This document shows positions 20,927 through 26,074 of a DNA stretch of 26,074 nucleotides, piece by piece; position 1 is the stretch's first letter, and each line of letters opens with the position of its first letter. Made by a program: the position numbers and the translations under genes. The DNA is from an uncultured Collinsella sp. (lineage in GTDB: Bacteria > Actinomycetota > Coriobacteriia > Coriobacteriales > Coriobacteriaceae). The notes below the pieces were generated by a model, which was not told where the DNA came from, made no database searches, and saw only the letters and a program-made list of their open reading frames with translations. Location: the NCBI GenBank assembly GCA_937958315.1, contig CALFGH010000233.1, forward strand, positions 1 to 26,074. The letters run 5' to 3'.

Positions 20927-23116
20927 ATGAAAAACATCCTGCACCTGTTTAAGCGCGATGTCCAAAATGTGTCTCGCTCCGTGATCGGCTTGGTTGTTGT
21001 GATGGGCCTCATTATCGTGCCGTGCCTGTACGCGTGGTTTAACATCGCCGGTAGCTGGGATCCCTACGGCAATACCGGCAACCTTAAGATCGCCGTGGTC
21101 AACACCGACGAGGGCTACGAGAGTGATCTGATTCCCGTCGAGGTCAACGTGGGCGAAAACGTAACCGCCACTCTGCGCGGCAACGAGAACTTCGACTGGG
21201 TCGTTCTCAACGACCGCGATAAGGCGATTGAGGGCGTTAAGTCGGGCGCGTACTACGCTGCCGTCGTTATCCCTAAAACGTTTAGCGCCGACATGATGAC
21301 GCTTTTCTCGACCGAGGTGAAGCACGCCGATATCGAGTTCTATGAGAACCAGAAGGCCAACGCCATCGCACAGATTGTGACCGAGAAGGGTTCGAGCGCC
21401 GTCCAGAGTCAGGTCAACGAGACCTTTACCGAAACCATTACGAGCATCGGTCTTAAAACCGTGTCCAGCCTGCTCGACTATATGAGTACCGACCAGGTGA
21501 GCAACTTTATCGCCAATCTGTCCTCTACGCTGGGCGATTCGGTCGAGGACCTGCAGGACGTTCAGGCGAGCGCGACGTCGCTTGCGGGCATTTTGAGCTC
21601 TACGTCCGATTCACTGACATCGGCGGGCGGCATGCTCAAACAGTCCGGATCGACCGAGGAGTCGGTGAAGCAGCTCATGCAGCATGCCGAGAGCGGTATT
21701 GCCGATTCCGAGCAAGCGCTCAAGTCCGCCAGCGATGCAATCGATGCCGCTATTGATGGGAGCGCAGGTTCGTTCGATAACGTTTCTACCGAGCTCGCAA
21801 AGGCATTCGACGCTGCAAACCTGCATGTCAATCTTACGGTGCGTCAGCTCAACGATGGCGCAACGTCACTCAAGAACCGTGCCGACGAGATTGATGCCAC
21901 GGCGAATGAGCTCCGTAGTCTTGCTGGCCAGGTGAGTAACGATAAGCTCAAGGCAGGGCTTGAGGACGCGGCTGCTGAGCTTGACAAAACCGCGGCGGAG
22001 TACCGCAACAATGCCAATGAGCTGACGAACATCGCGACGTCGCTCACGAACAGCATGGCCGAGGTCAACAGCTCGCGTGCCGAGGTCGACCAGGCCATCG
22101 CCGATGCCAAGGCGGGTATCTCGGGTGCCAAGTCCGACTACGATTCTACGTTCTCGGTTAAGGCCAAGGAGCTCAAGAAGACCATTTCGGGCGTTCTGGA
22201 TTCCCTGAACGGTATCTCGGGTGACCTAGATAGCGCCGTGAGCGGTCTGACCGACGCCTCTGGTTCGCTCGCGAAGGGTCTCTCCAAGGCTGCAAGGCTC
22301 GTCAACAAGGCTTCCGATCAGCTGGGTGAGGCATCGGACAAGATTAGCGCGTTCAAGGACGAGCTCGACGGTGCCCTTATGTCGGACGATCTGGCCACGA
22401 TCAAGACGATGATCGGCAACGACCCCGATGGCCTCGCCGTGTCGCTTTCCGGCCCCGTTGCGCTCGATCGCAAGCCGGTCTATCCGATCCGCAACTACGG
22501 CTCGGCCATGGCGCCGTTCTACACGATTTTGTCGCTGTGGGTGGGCTCGATTGTTCTGGCGGCCATGATGAAGGTCTCGGTTGACGATGAGCTCATCAAC
22601 GAACTCATCCCCGTGCGCCTGCACGAGATCTACCTGGGCCGTTATCTGTTCTTTGGCGGTCTGGCCTTGCTGCAGGCAACGCTCGTGTGCGCGGGCGACA
22701 TTCTGTTCTTTGGCATCCAGTGCGACAACCCCCTGCAGTTTGTGCTTGCCGGCTGGGTCGCGAGCCTCGTGTTCTCCAATATCGTCTACACGCTCACGGT
22801 TTCGTTTGGAGATATCGGCAAGGCCCTCGCCGTCGTGCTGCTGGTCATGCAGGTCGGCGGTTCGGGCGGTACGTTCCCCATCGAGATGACCGGCCCCGTG
22901 TTCCAGGCGATCTACCCGTTCCTGCCGTTTACCCACGGCATCAACGCCATGCACGCCGCCATGGCCGGCGCCTACCATATGGAGTACTGGGTTGAGTTGG
23001 GCATTCTGGCGAGCTATCTGATTCCGTCGCTGGCCCTGGGCGTCGTCTTCCGCCGCCCGGTTATCAAAGCCAACGACTGGATCATCGAAAAGCTGGAGTC
23101 GACAAAGCTTATTTAG
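20927..23116 (+). CDS. YhgE/Pip-family ABC-2-like membrane protein, second of pair (729 aa)
   Basis: A paralogue of the preceding protein. TM1 is about 18-40 (IGLVVVMGLIIVPCLYAWFNI), then SWDPYGNTGNLKIAVVNTDEG. The extracytoplasmic domain (about 170-510) is rich in Ala, Ser, Asp and Lys with heptad-like spacing (ASDAIDAAIDGS, AKAGISGAKSDYDS). The C-terminal membrane domain (about 527-715) carries GSGGTFPIEMTGPVFQAIYP and FLPFTHGINAMHAAMAG. The stop codon of the first gene directly abuts this ATG, and an almost ideal ribosome site AAGGAGGTGAG (20910-20920) lies inside the first gene, so the two are translationally linked and probably form a heteromer. No ATPase gene accompanies them. A terminator follows at 23212. 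Confidence 0.92.
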   Translation: MKNILHLFKRDVQNVSRSVIGLVVVMGLIIVPCLYAWFNIAGSWDPYGNTGNLKIAVVNTDEGYESDLIPVEVNVGENVTATLRGNENFDWVVLNDRDKAIEGVKSGAYYAAVVIPKTFSADMMTLFSTEVKHADIEFYENQKANAIAQIVTEKGSSAVQSQVNETFTETITSIGLKTVSSLLDYMSTDQVSNFIANLSSTLGDSVEDLQDVQASATSLAGILSSTSDSLTSAGGMLKQSGSTEESVKQLMQHAESGIADSEQALKSASDAIDAAIDGSAGSFDNVSTELAKAFDAANLHVNLTVRQLNDGATSLKNRADEIDATANELRSLAGQVSNDKLKAGLEDAAAELDKTAAEYRNNANELTNIATSLTNSMAEVNSSRAEVDQAIADAKAGISGAKSDYDSTFSVKAKELKKTISGVLDSLNGISGDLDSAVSGLTDASGSLAKGLSKAARLVNKASDQLGEASDKISAFKDELDGALMSDDLATIKTMIGNDPDGLAVSLSGPVALDRKPVYPIRNYGSAMAPFYTILSLWVGSIVLAAMMKVSVDDELINELIPVRLHEIYLGRYLFFGGLALLQATLVCAGDILFFGIQCDNPLQFVLAGWVASLVFSNIVYTLTVSFGDIGKALAVVLLVMQVGGSGGTFPIEMTGPVFQAIYPFLPFTHGINAMHAAMAGAYHMEYWVELGILASYLIPSLALGVVFRRPVIKANDWIIEKLESTKLI

Positions 23117-23211
23117 TGCAACAGCGTGACATCGACGAAACATCGAGGTTTACTCTGCCGACGCTTTAGTGGGCTGGATTGCGTGGGCTGCTTGGTTGTT
23201 GCTACAGTAGC

Positions 23212-23247
23212 GGGGCGTGCCGGGGGTCCGGTGCGCCCCGTTTTTAT
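23212..23247 (+). terminator. Terminator after the YhgE/Pip pair
   Basis: A 12-bp stem GGGGCGTGCCGG / CCGGTGCGCCCC with two G-T wobbles and loop GGGT is followed by GTTTTTATTT. A possible promoter (TTGCGT 23179-23184, 18 bp, TACAGT 23203-23208) overlaps its left side. Confidence 0.9.
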
Positions 23248-23316
23248 TTGACCATGAGGCGGCACGCAGCCATACGCGTGCGGACACCACGCCCAGATTG
23301 AGTGTGAGGATGTTCC

Positions 23317-24300
23317 ATGGCCCAATACGCTGCCAACGAAATCGAAAACATGCCCGATAGCCCTGTGGCCCGTGAGGATTTGGGCGCGGGCGGTATTCCC
23401 AGGGGCGCCGGCGCACGCTCCCCGCTGTTCTGGAAAGTTTTGCTACTTTCGGTGGCGGTCATCTGGGGCTACTCCTTTACCACTATGAAGGATGCACTCG
23501 GCACCATTCCGGTGTTCGAGCTGCTCTATGTACGCTTTCTGCCTGCAGCGTTGGTCATGTTTGCCGTCTTCCACAAGCGCATCACTGCACATTTCAACGC
23601 TCGCAATCTGATCGTTGGCCTGAGTATGGGCGTGCTCATGTGGGCGGCCTATGCGTTGCAGACGGTCGGTCTGGCATATACTACGGCGGGCAAGAATGCT
23701 TTTTTGACGGGCACGTATTGCATCCTCGTGCCGTTCGCGAGCTATTTTCTGAGCGGAGAAAAACTCACCCGCTATAACCTGGGCGCGGCACTGCTGTGCT
23801 TGGCGGGCATTGGCTTGGTGGCGCTCGATAGCGTCGAGTTCAACATCGGTGACGTCATTACGCTGACAGGCGCGGTCTTCTTCGCCACCCAGATGGCGGT
23901 GACCGCCAAGTACGGTCGCAAAATGGACATCAACGTTATCACGTTTTGGATGTTTGTGGGCAACGGCGTGCTGAGCCTGGTCTCGTCGCTGCTATTCGAG
24001 ACCCAGGCGCCTTTGTCCGTGTGGACGCCGAACTTTATCGGTGTGATGGCGTTTCTCTCGGTGGGCTGCACATGCGTGGCTCTGCTCATCCAAAACGTCG
24101 GCCTGGCGCATGTCCCGGCTTCGACGGGCTCGCTGCTCCTTTCGATGGAGTCGCCTTCGGGCGTGTTGTTTTCGGTGCTGCTGATGGGGGAGGCGCTCAC
24201 CTCGCGCCTGCTCGCCGGCTTCGTGCTTATCTTCCTGTCGATTATCTTGAGTGAGACTCACTTCGATTTTTTGCGCAAAAAGCCGCGCCCGCAATTGTAA
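23317..24300 (+). CDS. EamA-family (DMT superfamily) transporter (327 aa)
   Basis: An inner-membrane protein of about ten helices formed by two EamA repeats, preceded by a polar N-terminal segment of about 35 residues. Helix 1 (about 37-56) contains LLLSVAVIWGYSFTTMKDAL, the usual EamA start WG-F. The first repeat ends near LSGEKLTRYNLGAALLCLAGIGLVAL, and the second near LLMGEALTSRLLAGFVLIFLSIILSE; both carry the conserved GE before the last helix. Substrates of this family are metabolites or amino acids and cannot be told here. The ribosome site GTGAGGA (23304-23310) is six bases before ATG. It is a single-gene unit between two terminators. Confidence 0.92.
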   Translation: MAQYAANEIENMPDSPVAREDLGAGGIPRGAGARSPLFWKVLLLSVAVIWGYSFTTMKDALGTIPVFELLYVRFLPAALVMFAVFHKRITAHFNARNLIVGLSMGVLMWAAYALQTVGLAYTTAGKNAFLTGTYCILVPFASYFLSGEKLTRYNLGAALLCLAGIGLVALDSVEFNIGDVITLTGAVFFATQMAVTAKYGRKMDINVITFWMFVGNGVLSLVSSLLFETQAPLSVWTPNFIGVMAFLSVGCTCVALLIQNVGLAHVPASTGSLLLSMESPSGVLFSVLLMGEALTSRLLAGFVLIFLSIILSETHFDFLRKKPRPQL

Positions 24301-24312
24301 ACAACTTGTTGC

Positions 24313-24339
24313 GCCGCCCTCCCGGGGCGGCATTTTTTA
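24313..24339 (+). terminator. Terminator after the EamA gene
   Basis: The stem GCCGCCC/GGGCGGC with loop TCCCG is followed by AT6. It starts 13 bp after the stop codon. Confidence 0.9.
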
Positions 24340-24364
24340 TGCGTCGCCCTTAAAGTTGTACCTT

Positions 24365-24386
24365 GCACTTTACGTTATCAAAGTGC
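24365..24386. promoter_or_regulatory. Small inverted repeat upstream of the amidohydrolase gene
   Basis: GCACTTT (24365-24371) and AAAGTGC (24380-24386) flank 8 bp, 30 bp before the gene start. The position suits an operator; I found no clear -35/-10 pair. Confidence 0.3.
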
Positions 24387-24416
24387 TTGCTGCAAAAACG
24401 TTACTGGAGGGCATCT

Positions 24417-25715
24417 ATGGCACCAGCTTTGTCCGATTTTCAACCGCAACCAGCGCCCAAGGCTACCGCAGCGGCGCAGGCCGCTATCGGTGACGGTCTT
24501 GTTGCAGAAGCTCAGACTTTTGCAGACGAGCTTGCTGTGTGGCGACACGATCTACACCAGATGCCCGAGCTGGGTAACAACCTTCCGCAGACGTCCGTCT
24601 TTATCCAGGCGCGTCTGGACGAGATGGATATTCCCTATGCCGTGCTTGTTGACGGCTCCTGTGTCGTTGGCCTTATCGGTGCCGGCGCGGCAGCTGCTGC
24701 TCGGGGTAACGGTACGTGCACGGACAAGCAGGCCGGTACGGTCATCATGCTCCGCGGCGACATGGATGCCCTGCCCGTTGCCGAGGAATCCGGCGAGCCC
24801 TTTGCATCCACCAATGGCTGCATGCATGCTTGCGGTCACGATATGCACGCGACGGCGCTGCTTGGTGCGGCTCGTATGCTCAAGGCCCGCGAGTCCGAGC
24901 TTCTCGACGCCAACGCCACGGTTAAGTTGCTGTTCCAGCCGGGCGAGGAAACCTTTGAGGGTGCCCGTGCCGCCATCGTCGACGGTTTGCTGCAGAACCC
25001 ACGCCCCCAGGCCGCCTTTGCCATGCATGTCAATAGCCAGTCGCCGCTTGGCCTGGTGCTCTACGGCAGCCCGGCGCTCTCGGGCGTGTACGGTTTTCGC
25101 ATCACGCTTCAGGGCAAGGGCGGCCATGGCTCGAGCCCCGAGATCTGCATCGACCCCATCACGGCCGGCGTCCATGTGCATCTGGCGCTTCAGGAGCTCA
25201 TCTCCCGCGAGGTGCCGGCGGCCAAGGAGGTCGCGCTTACCGTTGGCAAGTTCGCCGGCGGTCAGGCCGCAAATGTCATCCCCGACACTTGTGTACTCGA
25301 GGGAACGCTGCGTGGCTTCGACGTCAAGCTCATGGGGCACCTCAAGACCCGCATCGCGGAGGTCGTAAACGGCGTTGCCACAACATATCGTACGTCGGCG
25401 ACCATCGAGACGCTTTCGGATGTTCCGCCGCTTGTACTCGACAGCGATATGACTCAGGTGTCGCTTGGCTACGTGGGCGCAGTGCTGCCCAAGGCGGCTT
25501 TCTTGCCGCTTTTCCATGCCATGGCGAGTGAGGACTTCGCGCTTATCTCGAGCGAGATTCCGAGTGCGTACTTTACCGTGGGCGCGGCCGTAACCGACAC
25601 GGACGAACACTTTGCCCAGCACCATCCCAAGGCACGTTTTAACGATGCCGAGCTGCCGCTCGGTGCTGCGGCTTATACCGCCGTCGCTTTGGGCTATATC
25701 GCCGACCACCGGTAG
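24417..25715 (+). CDS. M20-family metallo-amidohydrolase / aminoacylase-like peptidase (432 aa)
   Basis: A cytoplasmic di-metal hydrolase of the M20D group (HipO, N-acyl-amino-acid and IAA-amino-acid hydrolases). Motifs: WRHDLHQMPELG (42-53), GDMDALP (114-120), HACGHDMH (137-144, with the metal-binding Cys139 and His141), QPGEE (174-178, catalytic Glu) and MHVNSQSP (203-210). The dimerisation domain starts around GKGGHGSSP, and the last metal ligand lies in LFHAMASEDFA. ATG 24417 follows GGAGGG at five bases; the upstream in-frame TTG at 24363 lacks a ribosome site. A Gly/Ala-rich insertion lies at about 88-103. The exact acyl-amino-acid or peptide substrate cannot be told. Its stop codon lies in the left arm of a nested hairpin. 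Confidence 0.93.
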   Translation: MAPALSDFQPQPAPKATAAAQAAIGDGLVAEAQTFADELAVWRHDLHQMPELGNNLPQTSVFIQARLDEMDIPYAVLVDGSCVVGLIGAGAAAAARGNGTCTDKQAGTVIMLRGDMDALPVAEESGEPFASTNGCMHACGHDMHATALLGAARMLKARESELLDANATVKLLFQPGEETFEGARAAIVDGLLQNPRPQAAFAMHVNSQSPLGLVLYGSPALSGVYGFRITLQGKGGHGSSPEICIDPITAGVHVHLALQELISREVPAAKEVALTVGKFAGGQAANVIPDTCVLEGTLRGFDVKLMGHLKTRIAEVVNGVATTYRTSATIETLSDVPPLVLDSDMTQVSLGYVGAVLPKAAFLPLFHAMASEDFALISSEIPSAYFTVGAAVTDTDEHFAQHHPKARFNDAELPLGAAAYTAVALGYIADHR

Positions 25716-25798
25716 CATCCAACCTTGCCTTTCAAGCCTGCGGGCATGGCCGTAAGGCCTATGCCCTTGTCTTTCAAGGCAATCTTGGGCACTACCGG
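25709..25798. repeat. 90-nt nested inverted repeat, copy 2 of a conserved element
   Basis: Concentric pairs share one centre: CCGGTAG (25709) with CTACCGG (25792-25798), CCAA with TTGG, TTGCCTT (25725) with AAGGCAA (25776-25782), AAG with CTT. The core is GGGCAT-GGCC, loop GTAA, GGCC, bulged T (25760), ATGCCC. It overlaps the end of the amidohydrolase gene and the broken edge of the MFS remnant. The core matches copy 1 (17753-17852). It may also serve as a terminator, since TTGTCTTT follows the inner stem. Confidence 0.75.
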
Positions 25799-25949
25799 CG
25801 CCATTGTCTCGGGCGTGCTGTTCGATGCCACGGGCTCCTTTGCGAGCACTTGGATTGTGTGCCTGGCGTGCTCCGTGGTCATGCTCGTGTTCCTGCTGGC
25901 ATCCGAGCCCATCGCCGCCAAGCTGCGCGCGTGCGTGGCGGGGGAGTAG
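25776..25949 (+). pseudogene. C-terminal remnant of an MFS transporter
   Basis: The frame to stop TAG 25949 encodes about 57 residues with LGTTGAIVSGVLFDATGSF, then a hydrophobic helix (WIVCLACSVVMLVFLLAS) and a short basic tail. The pattern G--GAI-SG-L-DATGS followed by a final helix is the helix 11-12 end of major-facilitator transporters, whose full length is about 400 aa. No matching N-terminal part exists upstream: the frame enters the nested hairpin and then meets the amidohydrolase gene. I see this as a decayed or deleted gene; the short open frame has no proper ribosome site. Confidence 0.65.
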
Positions 25950-25982
25950 ACGTCCGTCGCTCTTTTCTGTTCGCCCCGTTCT

Positions 25983-26050
25983 GTCCGTGGCCGCCTTGGA
26001 AGCCGAATGGATGCTCGTACCATCATTCGGTTTCCAAGGCGGCCACGGGC
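25983..26050. repeat. Very long hairpin at window end
   Basis: CCGTGGCCGCCTTGGAA (25985-26001) pairs perfectly with 26032-26048. The stem continues inward through a G-T wobble, CCGAATG/CATTCGG, one bulged G and ATG/CAT, leaving a 7-nt loop; outward it gains G-C and T-G pairs. About 30 pairs in total. No T-tract follows. Confidence 0.85.
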
Positions 26051-26074
26051 CTACGAAATGATCCGTTTTCCTCC

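Noticed and set aside
19727..21325. Long open frame on the - strand across the YhgE pair (532 codons)
   Set aside because: It crosses the junction of two clear + strand genes and encodes His/Asp/Arg-rich sequence without recognisable domains.

Overview
The window looks like chromosome from a high-GC Gram-positive gut actinobacterium of the class Coriobacteriia, most likely Collinsella or a close relative. This is inferred from the roughly 60% GC coding style, the GGAGG-type ribosome sites, the paired YhgE/Pip membrane proteins and the VanRS-like regulators. No 16S gene is present to confirm it. Most real genes lie on the + strand; the one clear exception is a D-alanyl-D-alanine carboxypeptidase on the - strand.

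Layout. 1-330: two copies of tRNA-Arg(ACG), the first cut by the window edge, each with its own terminator. 476-2917: a large protein of unknown function with TPR-like helices near its C-terminus. 3000-5800: a lower-GC accessory stretch around tRNA-Ser(GCT), holding an AAA/STAND-type ATPase behind six helically phased TGYTAAA repeats, a perfect 19-bp inverted repeat, and a TM2-domain protein with a very basic N-terminus. 5952-9451: a secreted DD-carboxypeptidase divergent from a VanR/VanS-like two-component system, with no vanHAX genes. 9461-12651: pstB followed by a PhoP/PhoR-type two-component system, with a PHO-box-like triple 11-bp repeat in front of pstB and no pstSCA or phoU in view. 12828-14892: a Wzz-like chain-length/kinase adaptor, a bacterial tyrosine kinase and a PHP-type tyrosine phosphatase, a complete phosphoregulatory module without adjacent glycosyltransferases. 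14932-17659: a GNAT acetyltransferase, then htpG (Hsp90). 17660-18151: a gene-free stretch packed with hairpins, then an AT-rich promoter. 18152-23116: two consecutive YhgE/Pip (ABC-2-like) membrane proteins. 23317-25715: an EamA-family transporter and an M20 amidohydrolase. 25776-25949: a C-terminal remnant of an MFS transporter, followed by a large hairpin at the window end.

How it fits together. Much of the window concerns the cell envelope and its sensing: peptidoglycan trimming (DD-carboxypeptidase), an envelope-type sensor pair (VanRS-like), phosphate sensing (pstB-phoPR), surface-polysaccharide control (Wzz/BY-kinase/phosphatase) and two large envelope-spanning YhgE proteins.

The most unusual non-coding signal is a pair of 90-100-nt nested inverted repeats, at 17753-17852 and 25709-25798. 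They share a conserved core hairpin with the same loop length and the same bulged T, and with compensatory base changes in the stems. This suggests a conserved structured repeat family rather than two chance terminators.
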